51,135 nucleotides of DNA from Chloroflexota bacterium. Lineage in GTDB: Bacteria > Chloroflexota > Anaerolineae > Aggregatilineales > Phototrophicaceae. Numbering within the stretch: the first letter of the stretch is position 1; the number at the start of each line of letters is the position of its first letter. Made by a program: the position numbers and the translations under genes. Shown in pieces: positions 25,261 through 34,270 of the stretch. The stretch lies in the NCBI GenBank assembly GCA_026707665.1, contig JAPOWK010000136.1, positions 1-51,135 on the forward strand. Reading direction: 5' to 3'. The notes under the pieces are model-generated. The model was not told where the DNA came from, did no database searches, and saw only the letters and a list, made by a program, of their open reading frames with translations.

Positions 25261-25794
25261 GTGGAACCGGTAGAAATACGTCCCGAAACGCCAGCGGATA
25301 TTGAAGCGATTCACCGAATCGAAGCGGCCGCCTTCAAGAACGAAGCGCTTGCCAAACTGGTCAACCAATTGCGCGCCGAGGGAGCGCTGCTGCTCTCCCA
25401 TGTCGCCGTCTGCAACGACCAGATTGTCGGGCACGCCGCCTACAGCCTGTTGACCATTACTGACGGCGACCGCGTGGAGCATTGCCCCGCTTTGGGTCCC
25501 ATTGGCGTCGACCCGCCCTATCAGGGACGCGGCATTGGCGCGACGCTGGTGCGCGCGGGTTTAGGCGCGATGCCAGACTTGGGCTATGGACTGCTGTTCC
25601 TGGTCGGGAGCCCGCGCTATTACCCCCGCTTCGGATTCCAGCCGGCGCAGCCACTCGGCTTCAGTTCGGATTATGTGGAGCCCGGCGGACCTCATGAGCA
25701 TTTCATGGTGGCGGTTTTGGACGAGCGCGCTCCCAGAAGTCTTCGCGGACATACGCGCTTTCATCCGGCTTTCGCCGAAGCGGAAGCGGGCTAG
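25261..25794 (+). CDS. GNAT-family N-acetyltransferase
   Basis: A 177-residue acetyltransferase starting at GTG 25261. IRPETPADIEAIHRIEAAAF opens the fold. The acetyl-CoA loop is PPYQGRGIGATLVRAGL, preceded by the LGPIGVDP strand. LVGSPRYYPRFGF is the characteristic C-terminal block of the YhbS-like subgroup. The acceptor is unknown. It lies ten bases after the odd antitoxin gene, but the two are unlikely to be functionally connected. The start lacks a strong ribosome site, so coupling with the upstream gene is possible. Confidence 0.85.
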   Translation: MEPVEIRPETPADIEAIHRIEAAAFKNEALAKLVNQLRAEGALLLSHVAVCNDQIVGHAAYSLLTITDGDRVEHCPALGPIGVDPPYQGRGIGATLVRAGLGAMPDLGYGLLFLVGSPRYYPRFGFQPAQPLGFSSDYVEPGGPHEHFMVAVLDERAPRSLRGHTRFHPAFAEAEAG

Positions 25795-25840
25795 ACTCAA
25801 GGGCGGGCAAGTCCTATTCAGGAAATAGCGGCAATCGGAA

Positions 25841-26245
25841 TCAGGCGCGCGCGAGGATAGCGTCGATTTCGGCGGCGGTTTTCTGTGCGGCGAAGAGCAC
25901 ATGACCCATACTGGCGTCCTTTTCCACCAGGAGCGCCAGGGTGACTTCGCCTGCGGGACAGCTGAGCAAGGTGCCCGCCTCCCCTTCCAACAGCAGGCGT
26001 CCCATTTCGCCCTGCGCCAGCCGATCGAGGCTCCGCTCGCCTAATGCCGCCAAGGTCGCCGACACAGCCGCCAACTGCGCCGCGTTCAGCCGACCGTCGC
26101 TTGAATTAGTAGCAGCGTCAACGGGGTAGGCGGCGATGGCGAATCCTTCATCGCTGACGATCACGCTTGCGTTTACGCCTTCGACCACCATGCTCAGCCG
26201 ACGGAGCACCGCCTCAAGAGCGCCACTGCGATTCTCGCGCGCCAT
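25841..26245 (-). CDS. Roadblock/LC7-domain protein
   Basis: A 134-residue single-domain roadblock/LC7 protein: a helix (ALEAVLRRLSMVVEGVNASVIVSDEGF), strand AIAAYPVD, a helix (AAQLAAVSATLAALGERSLDRLAQG), two strands (GRLLLEGEAGTLLSCPAG; VTLALLVEK), and a final helix with VLFAAQKTAAEIDAIL. In bacteria such proteins dimerise and regulate small Ras-like GTPases of the MglA type. No GTPase gene is present in this window. The chain is complete and the ATG clear. Confidence 0.8.
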   Translation of the reverse strand: MARENRSGALEAVLRRLSMVVEGVNASVIVSDEGFAIAAYPVDAATNSSDGRLNAAQLAAVSATLAALGERSLDRLAQGEMGRLLLEGEAGTLLSCPAGEVTLALLVEKDASMGHVLFAAQKTAAEIDAILARA

Positions 26246-26422
26246 AGGTCCTCAGTTTCGGAAAAACGAACAGCTGTCGGTCTTGCACGCAGTATAGCCC
26301 AATTGCGGAGGGCGCTCAAGCGGACAGGCGGGCTGTCTTTGCATGGCCTGGAATAGCTTCGGCACCAAGAAGAGGAGCGCCACCGTCAAAAGCAAGCGGT
26401 CAACATCCTCTCGCCTGCGGTG

Positions 26423-26428
26423 TATAAT
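26423..26428 (+). promoter_or_regulatory. Consensus -10 box upstream of tsaE
   Basis: A perfect TATAAT 38 bases before the tsaE ATG, preceded by GTCAAC about 17-18 bases upstream as a weak -35. It lies in the divergent gap between the roadblock gene and tsaE. Confidence 0.4.
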
Positions 26429-26466
26429 TGCGCGCAGCACTGGCCACGGCGCTAGCGGAACTGGAC

Positions 26467-26970
26467 ATGACAGCTGGCTGGCACGATAAATGGCTTCAGA
26501 TTTGTGAAACGTCGGAGCGAACGGCATCCTTGGGCGCCGCCCTGGGCCGGCTGTTGGCGCCGGGCGATGTCATCTGCTTGTCGGGCGAGCTGGGGGCGGG
26601 CAAGACCGTCTTCAGTCGCGGCATCGGCGTCGGCTGGGGCGCGACCGTGCCCTTGACCAGCCCGACTTACAATTTGGCCCATGAGCACGAACGGCGGCGG
26701 GACAAGACGCGGCTCTATCATCTCGACTTTTATCGCATCCGCGGTCCTCGAGACGCCGCGACCCTGGGCATCCATGAGATTCTGGAGGGCGGCGATATCG
26801 TCATCTTTGAATGGCCCGAACGCATTCTGGAGCTCCTGCCGGCCGAGCGTCTATGGATCGAAATCATGATGCATGAAGATGAGAAGCGCGCCCTGACATT
26901 GGCCGCGCTGGGCGCACGCCATTGCGCGCTACTCACGGAATTGCGGTTGGCGCTGGGCGATTTGCTGTGA
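26467..26970 (+). CDS. tsaE: tRNA threonylcarbamoyladenosine biosynthesis ATPase TsaE
   Basis: A 167-residue P-loop ATPase needed, with TsaB and TsaD, for the t6A modification of ANN-decoding tRNAs. Walker A is GELGAGKT (residues 40-47); the TSPTYNLAHEH and LYHLDFYRI blocks and IFEWPERI are family hallmarks. ATG 26467 is preferred over a TTG at 26428, as the extra residues are unconserved and the TTG coincides with the -10 region. The gene is followed six bases later by tsaB, an arrangement common in bacteria. tsaD and tsaC are not in this window. Confidence 0.9.
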   Translation: MTAGWHDKWLQICETSERTASLGAALGRLLAPGDVICLSGELGAGKTVFSRGIGVGWGATVPLTSPTYNLAHEHERRRDKTRLYHLDFYRIRGPRDAATLGIHEILEGGDIVIFEWPERILELLPAERLWIEIMMHEDEKRALTLAALGARHCALLTELRLALGDLL

Positions 26971-26976
26971 GGCGGC

Positions 26977-27654
26977 ATGCTGCTTGCGATTGACACGGCC
27001 ACAGAGACCTTGAGCATCGCCTTGCATGACGGCGACGCCCTCGCGGCTGAAATTACGCTGCACGCCGACCGGCGGCACAGCGCGCTGCTGGCGCCCTTGA
27101 TCGAGCGGACGATGTCGCAAGCCGAAGTGAGCCTGGACGAGCTGCAAGCCCTCGCCGTTTCCGTCGGTCCCGGTTCATACACCGGCACGCGTATCGGCGT
27201 GGCGCTGGCGAAGGGCTTGGCCGCCCCGCGTGATTTACCGCTGGCGCCCGTCACCACATTGGAAACGGTCCTGGCGGCACAACCCCTGCGACAAGATGCT
27301 CGGCCCCTGGTCGCGACTGTATCCGCCGGGCGCAATCGCGTCATCTGGGCGGAATTCAGCTGCGAATCCGATGCCTGGGTCGAGCGGCGCGCGCCGCGGA
27401 TTAGCGATTGGAATGCGCTGCTGGCGGAATTTGACCGCCCGATTCGATTGAGCGGCGAGATTTCGCCCGCGGGCTTGACGGCGATTGGCCTGGCGCGGGC
27501 CGCGGGTGCGCAGATTGATCTGGCGCCGGCCGCCCAGCGCCTTCGCCGGGCTGGTTACCTGGCCGAAGTCGCCTGGCGCCGCCTGTGCGAATCCGATGCT
27601 AGCGCCTTCCCCGCCGATCACGTTATGCCCGTTTACCTGCAAGGACCGTCTTGA
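26977..27654 (+). CDS. tsaB: tRNA threonylcarbamoyladenosine biosynthesis protein TsaB
   Basis: A 225-residue ASKHA-fold scaffold protein that dimerises with TsaD in the t6A complex. MLLAIDTATETLSIAL is the phosphate-1-like strand. SVGPGSYTGTRIGVALAKGLA is the highly conserved TsaB signature, and PVTTLETVLA follows. The C-terminal half is variable as usual, ending VMPVYLQGP. It starts six bases after tsaE in the same operon and is presumably co-translated. Confidence 0.92.
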   Translation: MLLAIDTATETLSIALHDGDALAAEITLHADRRHSALLAPLIERTMSQAEVSLDELQALAVSVGPGSYTGTRIGVALAKGLAAPRDLPLAPVTTLETVLAAQPLRQDARPLVATVSAGRNRVIWAEFSCESDAWVERRAPRISDWNALLAEFDRPIRLSGEISPAGLTAIGLARAAGAQIDLAPAAQRLRRAGYLAEVAWRRLCESDASAFPADHVMPVYLQGPS

Positions 27655-27689
27655 TTTTGCATAGCGGAAGCGGATAAGGAGCGCGAAAG

Positions 27690-29210
<1,521 letters not shown>

Positions 29211-29249
29211 TTTGGGTTCGCCCGCCGGTCAACGAGACCGCGCGCGCCT

Positions 29250-29873
29250 TCATTTCTTTTCGCGCTTGTCGCCTCGATCGGGAAGCGCGAGGCGAATCAG
29301 AACGAGAAGGATTCGGATGAGGACGATCAGCGCGAAGACATTCGCAAGCTGGCGCGTATGCTCGTCATAAAGTTCGACCGGCGGCAGCTCGGGCTCCTCG
29401 TCATTCGGCTCCAGGCGCACCAGCGTAAACTCCTGCGCGACATCGGCCAGGGAATTCAGGTCGGCTGCCTGGGCCGAGCTCATCCCGGCGAAAACGAGTT
29501 CATAGAGCCGCGAGTTACGCGTGAACAAATAGAGCGCTCGCAGCGCTTCGGCATTGTCTTCCACGGGCCGGGCGTCAGCCGCGAATACATGGGCGCCGTG
29601 CTGAATCGTCACGCGCGGATGCTCTAGCAAATTGCGATACCAATCGGTCCGCTCGCCCCAGCCGGAAAAGACATAGTACTTGCTGCCATGCCGCCGAAAC
29701 TCGACCATGACATGGCGCGGGGCGCCGCTTCGGCGTCCTTTCGTGGTCATGACAAGCATGGGAAGCCAACCCAAGGCGCCGCCCCAACCCAGCCGATACA
29801 AGGATATGGGAAAGCGGTAAATCGATCGGGCGATTCCTTGCGGGCGCTCTTCCAGCAGTTTGGATACGTTCAT
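29250..29873 (-). CDS. Deazaflavin-dependent nitroreductase-like protein with C-terminal membrane helix
   Basis: A 207-residue protein. The split-barrel domain (residues ~10-140) has the DDN-family LPMLVMTTKGRRSGAPRHVMVEFRRHGSKYYVFSGWGERTDWYRNLLEHPRVTIQHG, with the usual TTxGRxSG cofactor loop and the NLxxxP turn. After a helical, polar linker comes a hydrophobic C-terminal segment (VFALIVLIRILLVLIRLAL), probably a membrane anchor, then a basic tail. ATG 29873 is chosen; longer extensions are unlike the family. Cofactor (F420 or FMN) is not decidable. A smaller relative is at 24195-24518. Confidence 0.78.
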   Translation of the reverse strand: MNVSKLLEERPQGIARSIYRFPISLYRLGWGGALGWLPMLVMTTKGRRSGAPRHVMVEFRRHGSKYYVFSGWGERTDWYRNLLEHPRVTIQHGAHVFAADARPVEDNAEALRALYLFTRNSRLYELVFAGMSSAQAADLNSLADVAQEFTLVRLEPNDEEPELPPVELYDEHTRQLANVFALIVLIRILLVLIRLALPDRGDKREKK

Positions 29874-29950
29874 AAGGTCCGTAAAGGCGGAGTCAATCAG
29901 CCGAGCAAGTGTAGCCGCTTCCGCTCGATTGTCCAGCCTCTGCCCCGCCC

Positions 29951-30898
29951 CTAATTCCACTCGGAGCGCGGTCGCCCCCGGCTCTCGTAGCGATCGTCGC
30001 CCCCGCGCCGGAGCTGCCTGCGCGCTTTCTGCACATCGCTCTCGTGCTTGAGCAGGACCGTCAGGGTGGTTTCCAACGTATTCTGGTCGATGCTGTCGGC
30101 GTTGAGCATAACCAGGGCTTTCGCCCAATCGATGGTCTCGGAGACACTGGGGTTCTTCTTCAAGTCCATCCGCCGCATACCTTGCACCACATCAACCGTT
30201 TGGCGCGCCAGCTTGTCATTCAAGTCGGGCACGCGCATCTTTACAATATTAAGCTCGGCTTCGTGGCTGGGGTAGTCGACGAAGAGATAAAGGCAACGCC
30301 GCTTCAAAGCTTCGGAGAGCTCGCGCGTATTATTGCTGGTCAGCACGACGCTGGGATGATGGACCGCGCTTACCGTGCCCAGCTCCGGGATTGAGACCTG
30401 GAAGTCGCTGAGGATTTCCAGCAAGAAGGCTTCGAACTCGGCATCGGCGCGGTCGATTTCGTCGATAAGCAGGACAACCGGCTCGTCGCTGAGCAGCGCC
30501 GCCAGCAAGGGGCGCGCCAGCAAGAAACGCTCGCTGAAGAAAACATCATCCTCTTCGCCCAGGCGATCGGCGGCCGCGCGCAAGGTGTCGGCGGCCGCCA
30601 GCAAGTCGCTCAGCTTGTCGCGCAGCAGTTGCGTGTAGAGCATCTGCTTGGCGTATTCCCACTCGTAGAGCGCCTTGTTTTCATCCAGCCCTTCGTAGCA
30701 TTGCAGGCGGATCAGCGGCTTGCCCGAAGCGCCGGACCAAGCCTTTGCCAATTCGGTCTTGCCGACGCCGGCCGGTCCTTCAACGAGGAGCGGCTTGCCC
30801 AGCTTGTCCGCCAGGAAGACGACGGTGGAGATTTCGTCGGTCGCGATGTATTGCTGGCTCCGAAGAGCGTCGCCGACTTGCTGCAGGTCATCAAACAT
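29951..30898 (-). CDS. MoxR-family AAA+ ATPase
   Basis: A 315-residue AAA+ ATPase of the MoxR branch. Walker A is LVEGPAGVGKTEL (residues ~38-50); Walker B is VLLIDEIDRAD; sensor 1 is VVLTSNNTRELSEALKRRCLYLFVDYPS, the signature of the family. MoxR ATPases act with VWA proteins to activate target complexes, and the CoxE-like VWA gene at 21394-22776 is the natural partner, though separated by 7 kb. ATG 30898 (MFDDLQQVGDAL) is preferred; upstream in-frame extension is low-complexity. The C-terminus is basic and Arg-rich (QLRRGGDDRYESRGRPR). Confidence 0.88.
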   Translation of the reverse strand: MFDDLQQVGDALRSQQYIATDEISTVVFLADKLGKPLLVEGPAGVGKTELAKAWSGASGKPLIRLQCYEGLDENKALYEWEYAKQMLYTQLLRDKLSDLLAAADTLRAAADRLGEEDDVFFSERFLLARPLLAALLSDEPVVLLIDEIDRADAEFEAFLLEILSDFQVSIPELGTVSAVHHPSVVLTSNNTRELSEALKRRCLYLFVDYPSHEAELNIVKMRVPDLNDKLARQTVDVVQGMRRMDLKKNPSVSETIDWAKALVMLNADSIDQNTLETTLTVLLKHESDVQKARRQLRRGGDDRYESRGRPRSEWN

Positions 30899-31024
30899 GG
30901 CGGAGGCTTCCGTATCGTTTGGGCAATTGCAGTGTAACCGAGATGGTCGCGACCTAGCAAGCGGCTGCAAGGTCGGGCGTTCAAGATATGGTAAAATCAT
31001 AGCGGCATAAAGCGGAGGGGAATC

Positions 31025-31237
31025 ATGATCGCGCCTGAGTTGGTCGAGAAATTGCAGAAGTTGAACCGGGAAGAAAAGCTTGAAGTCGTTAGATTCCTGA
31101 ATGAGGAACTGTCGGATGAAATGCAGCAATATCTCGAAGGCAGACGTGTATTCAAGATTCCGTCAAGATTCGTTGCCTCGGACGGTGGCGCGGCAATGAG
31201 GCGTGTTCTTGAAGAAAAGCAAATCCAAGTTGACTGA
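31025..31237 (+). CDS. Small helical protein of retropepsin cassette 1
   Basis: A 70-residue protein with a strong GGAGGGGA ribosome site. The N-terminal half is an amphipathic helix pair (PELVEKLQKLNREEKLEVVRFLNEEL). The C-terminal half is basic/hydrophobic with FKIPSRFVASDGGAAMRRVLEE. It aligns with the first gene of cassette 2 (31683): both read [LK]xxxLxxLxxxxKL..V..L...L, then F.IPS..., then A-x(3)-[RL]-[RM]-[VM]-LEE. The next gene overlaps its stop by eight bases. The size, charge and antitoxin-like opening (xxLNREEKLEVV) are consistent with a regulator or partner of the downstream protease; no known family is assigned. GGTAAAATC at 30990-30998 is shared with cassette 2. Confidence 0.7.
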   Translation: MIAPELVEKLQKLNREEKLEVVRFLNEELSDEMQQYLEGRRVFKIPSRFVASDGGAAMRRVLEEKQIQVD

Positions 31238-31601
31238 CAGACGGGAATTCGATTATGTAGTCGCAGACTGGTACTTGCCCGACGGCGATCCGCGTCCTCT
31301 GTTGCCAGTCACATTTCATTCTCGACACCATTCTGTCGATACATGGGGGCTGCTAGACACTGGCGCGGATATGAACATGATGCCGTTTGCCATTGGCTTG
31401 GAGTTGGGACTATCGTGGGAGCGGTCGGCGCAGGAGTTTGAATTGCTCTCATTGGCGGGTTCCTCGCCCGCAAAGGCAGTGGAAGTGGATCTGGAGATTG
31501 CGCTTTGGCCCCGCCTTAAGATGGCTTTTGCCTGGAGCACGGCTATCGAATCTGTGGTGATACTTGGTCAGTGGAATTTCTTCGAAATGGTTGACGTTTG
31601 A
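31230..31601 (+). CDS. Retropepsin-like aspartic protease, cassette 1
   Basis: A 123-residue protein with a single aspartic-protease active-site motif, LLDTGADMNMMP (D43-T44-G45-A46-D47). At the end it has ILGQWNFFEMVD, matching the [IL]LG..FF..VD strand that closes retropepsin folds. One motif per chain means it would act as a dimer, like retroviral protease. The TTG at 31230 is inferred: it overlaps the preceding stop by eight bases, exactly as the ATG does in cassette 2, and places the catalytic D at residue 43 in both. A GTG at 31203 is an alternative. Confidence 0.72.
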   Translation: MTDRREFDYVVADWYLPDGDPRPLLPVTFHSRHHSVDTWGLLDTGADMNMMPFAIGLELGLSWERSAQEFELLSLAGSSPAKAVEVDLEIALWPRLKMAFAWSTAIESVVILGQWNFFEMVDV

Positions 31602-31682
31602 TTTTCTCGCAGGCAGGGTAAAATCCTCCTAGAACTTCCCGGATAAGAGCGAAAATCGCCTAGGAGAAAGGAGAGCCTACAA

Positions 31683-31910
31683 ATGTTAGCGTCAAAACTG
31701 CGGGATGAGTTGCTTGCGCTGGATCATGACCAGAAGTTGGCGGCAGTGGCGCTACTGACGAGTGGGCTGACCAAGAAGCAGGATGAAGAATGGGAACGCC
31801 TTGCACAGAGCCAGCGAGAGTTCAGATTCATTCCGTCAATTCGCATAAAGCCGAAAGCGTCGGCCGAGTTTTTGCGAATGCTCGAAGAAGAATCACTTCT
31901 TGATGGCTGA
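31683..31910 (+). CDS. Small helical protein of retropepsin cassette 2
   Basis: A 75-residue paralogue of the 31025 gene, preceded by AAGGAGA. The helical start (SKLRDELLALDHDQKLAAVALLTSGL) is followed by a polar linker with FRFIPSIRIKPKASAEFLRMLEEES. The shared F-x-IPS-x-R and LEE elements place it in the same unnamed family. The upstream GGTAAAATC (31617-31625) resembles the one before cassette 1 and may be a -10 region. The stop is overlapped by the next start (ATGGCTGA). Confidence 0.7.
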   Translation: MLASKLRDELLALDHDQKLAAVALLTSGLTKKQDEEWERLAQSQREFRFIPSIRIKPKASAEFLRMLEEESLLDG

Positions 31911-32325
31911 TTCGCTGTCCTTTCCATACATACTCAGCACCGAGTATGTTGACGATCACGTGACGCGTCCCTTCATTCCCGTCAGCATCAGGTATCACGG
32001 GAATTCGATTGGCACAATGGCAATGCTTGACAGCGGAGCGGACACGAGTATTCTTCCTTACGCGATGGGACTGGCTTTAGGAGCGGATTGGTCGAGACAG
32101 CCCGACCTTTGGCATCTGGAGGGTTTCGGCGGCGAACTTGAAACTAAGAAGTTAGTGGTTGACTTGGTCATTGGCGATTGGCATCCGCTTAGAATTCTCT
32201 TCGGTTGGGCTCGCGCCAATGATGTGCCCGTACTCCTAGGTCAGTTGAATTTCTTTTACTTGGTGGATATCTGCTTTTATCGCTCGCGCGAACTGGTTCA
32301 ATTGAGCCTTGCGCCCACCAAGTAA
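31903..32325 (+). CDS. Retropepsin-like aspartic protease, cassette 2
   Basis: A 140-residue paralogue of the 31230 gene. The active-site motif is MLDSGADTSILPY (D43-S44-G45-A46-D47), preceded by RPFIPVSIRYHG strands, with the closing LLGQLNFFYLVDI. The alignment with cassette 1 covers the whole length (PF/L[IL]PV..., DT/SGAD, L.LG, W, LV[VE]D[LV]..., [IV]LLGQ.NFF). A C-terminal extension (RSRELVQLSLAPTK) is unique to this copy. No signal peptide is visible, so it is probably cytoplasmic. Substrate unknown. AT-richer than the flanking genes, compatible with acquisition. Confidence 0.75.
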   Translation: MADSLSFPYILSTEYVDDHVTRPFIPVSIRYHGNSIGTMAMLDSGADTSILPYAMGLALGADWSRQPDLWHLEGFGGELETKKLVVDLVIGDWHPLRILFGWARANDVPVLLGQLNFFYLVDICFYRSRELVQLSLAPTK

Positions 32326-32357
32326 GCGCGGCAAATGAGTCTTTGCATGATATCACG

Positions 32358-32843
32358 ATGCCAGACGTAGGTCTTACGATAAGCGTCTCCATCCCGCCGG
32401 ATGGCGCCTTCGACGTCTTCGTGCAGCAGATGGACGTCTGGTGGCCCCGGCAAGGCGTCTTCCCCTACAGCTTCGCGCCTGAGGACACGCGACCGCTGCA
32501 CATCCGCTTCGAGCCGCAGTTGGGCGGGCGCTATTACGAGACCTTCCTGGACGGAAGCGAATACGTGATCGGGCGCATCAGCGAGTATCACAGGCCCGAG
32601 CGACTGGCTTACACTTGGCGAGACCCGTCCTGGCGCGGCCACACACGAATTGCGCTCGCGTTCAGCGCGACGGGCGAAGGCGCGCGTGTCATCTACGAAC
32701 AGGATGGCTTTGCCGAGGCGGGCGTCCCGGAGCTGGCGGCTTATTATCAGATCGGCTGCCGGCAGACACTATCCGCCTACGTGGCGCATTGCCAAGCGCT
32801 ATACGAATTGGGACAACTGAGCCAAGCGTCGCCGGGCGCCTAA
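32358..32843 (+). CDS. SRPBCC (START/Bet v1-like) domain protein
   Basis: A 161-residue lipid- or ligand-cavity protein of the AHSA1-like SRPBCC type. LTISVSIPPDGAFDVFVQQMDVWWP is the opening strand/helix. Then HIRFEPQLGGRYYETFLDGSEYVIGRISEYHRPERLAYTWRDP gives the curved sheet, and RQTLSAYVAHCQALYEL is the C-terminal helix. ATG 32358 is chosen over a TTG at 32343. It converges with coaBC; the two stop codons overlap by four bases. The ligand is unknown. Confidence 0.78.
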   Translation: MPDVGLTISVSIPPDGAFDVFVQQMDVWWPRQGVFPYSFAPEDTRPLHIRFEPQLGGRYYETFLDGSEYVIGRISEYHRPERLAYTWRDPSWRGHTRIALAFSATGEGARVIYEQDGFAEAGVPELAAYYQIGCRQTLSAYVAHCQALYELGQLSQASPGA

Positions 32844-34072
32844 GCCAACAGACCGCCGACGCGCTCGATAATATAGGCGCCGATCGCCGCTTTACTGGTG
32901 AGTTCAATCTTGTGTAAGCCGCCATCCATGTCGAGCACGACGACCCGGTTGGTATCGACCGCGAAACCGGCGTCGCTGGCGCTGATATCGTTAGCGACCA
33001 GCAGATCCAGCCCCTTGTCTTGCAGCTTGCCGCTGGCGTTCTCCACCAGATTCTCGCTTTCGGCAGCGAAGCCAACCACGATCATGGGATAACCCGTCTT
33101 CTCGCGCTGAGCTTTGACGGCCATCAAGATGTCCGGATTGCGCTCCAGCGGCAGGGTCAGCGAATCGTCCGCTTTCTTGATCTTCTGTTCGGAGACGCTG
33201 CGCGGTCGATAATCGGCGACGGCGGCGGCCATGATGAGAGCAGAAGAATCGGCGACCTGGGCCAGAACGGCCTCCATCATCGACTGCGCGGAATCGACCG
33301 CCAGCCGCGTAGCGCCCACGAGGGGCGGCCGCGCCTCGGCAGCGGAAATCAAAATCACATCGGCGCCGGCGTCAATCCCCGCCTGCGCGATCGCGAAGCC
33401 TTGCTTGCCCGAGGAGCGGTTGCTGAGGTAACGCACCGGGTCAAGCGCCTCGCGTGTGCCGCCAGCGGTGACTACCAGCTTGTGGCCCGATAGCTCCCCG
33501 TCCAAGCCCAGGACGCGGCGGATATGCCCGATGAGTGTCGAGGTTTCGGGCAGGCGTCCGCCCCCCGTCAGCCCGCTGGCGAGGCGACCGGACTCCGGCT
33601 CAATCAGATGGGCGCCGCGGCGGCGGAGAGCGTCCAGGTTGTCAATCACGGCCGGATGCTCGACCATGCCGCCATCCATCGCCGGCGCGACCAGGAGCGG
33701 ACAGCCCGCAGCCAGGGCTGTGACCGAGAGCAGATCGTCAGCGAAGCCACCCGCCAGCTTCGCCAGCGTGTTGGCGGTCGCTGGCGCGATCATCAGCAGA
33801 TCGGCGCCCTCCGCCAAACCGATATGGGCGATGTGGCTGGGCAGCCCGCCACTGTTCTCGGCGCGCCACATATCGGTGTAGACGGGGCGACCGCTGACCG
33901 CCTGGAATGTGAGCGGGCGGACAAATCGCTGCGCCGCTTCGGTCATGATGACATCGACCTGCGCGCCCGCCTGCGTCAGCTTGCTGGCCAGGTCAACCGC
34001 TTTATAGACGGCGATGCTGCCACAGACGCCGAGGATGATCCGTTTACCTTGCAATAGCGCGATTTCAGCCAT
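32840..34072 (-). CDS. coaBC: Phosphopantothenoylcysteine decarboxylase/phosphopantothenate-cysteine ligase
   Basis: A 410-residue bifunctional enzyme for two steps of coenzyme A synthesis. The N-terminal FMN decarboxylase (CoaC) has GKRIILGVCGSIAVYKA, HIGLAEGADLLMIAPATANTLAK and APAMDGGMVEHPA. In the last motif an Asp stands where the best-known enzymes have Asn (PAMN), a replacement seen in some lineages but worth checking. The ligase (CoaB) begins about residue 190 with KLVVTAGGTREALDPVRYLSNRSSGKQG and continues with AAVADYRP and the KIKK loop. ATG 34072 is preferred (MAEIALLQ). Confidence 0.92.
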   Translation of the reverse strand: MAEIALLQGKRIILGVCGSIAVYKAVDLASKLTQAGAQVDVIMTEAAQRFVRPLTFQAVSGRPVYTDMWRAENSGGLPSHIAHIGLAEGADLLMIAPATANTLAKLAGGFADDLLSVTALAAGCPLLVAPAMDGGMVEHPAVIDNLDALRRRGAHLIEPESGRLASGLTGGGRLPETSTLIGHIRRVLGLDGELSGHKLVVTAGGTREALDPVRYLSNRSSGKQGFAIAQAGIDAGADVILISAAEARPPLVGATRLAVDSAQSMMEAVLAQVADSSALIMAAAVADYRPRSVSEQKIKKADDSLTLPLERNPDILMAVKAQREKTGYPMIVVGFAAESENLVENASGKLQDKGLDLLVANDISASDAGFAVDTNRVVVLDMDGGLHKIELTSKAAIGAYIIERVGGLLA

Positions 34073-34270
34073 CGAATTCCTTCGCAAGCCCGTGTCAATA
34101 TGTTACACAATCTATGGTAGAAACAAAAGACTAGCGACATTCGGCGCGCCGGTGACTGCGAGTGAAGTCCCGCTTAGCGTAGGCAAAATGATGGTTACTG
34201 CATTTCGCAAAATCGTTGGAATGCTGATAGAATCACTCGAGTTGAGGGTGAAAAGCGCAGGAGCTCCGCA

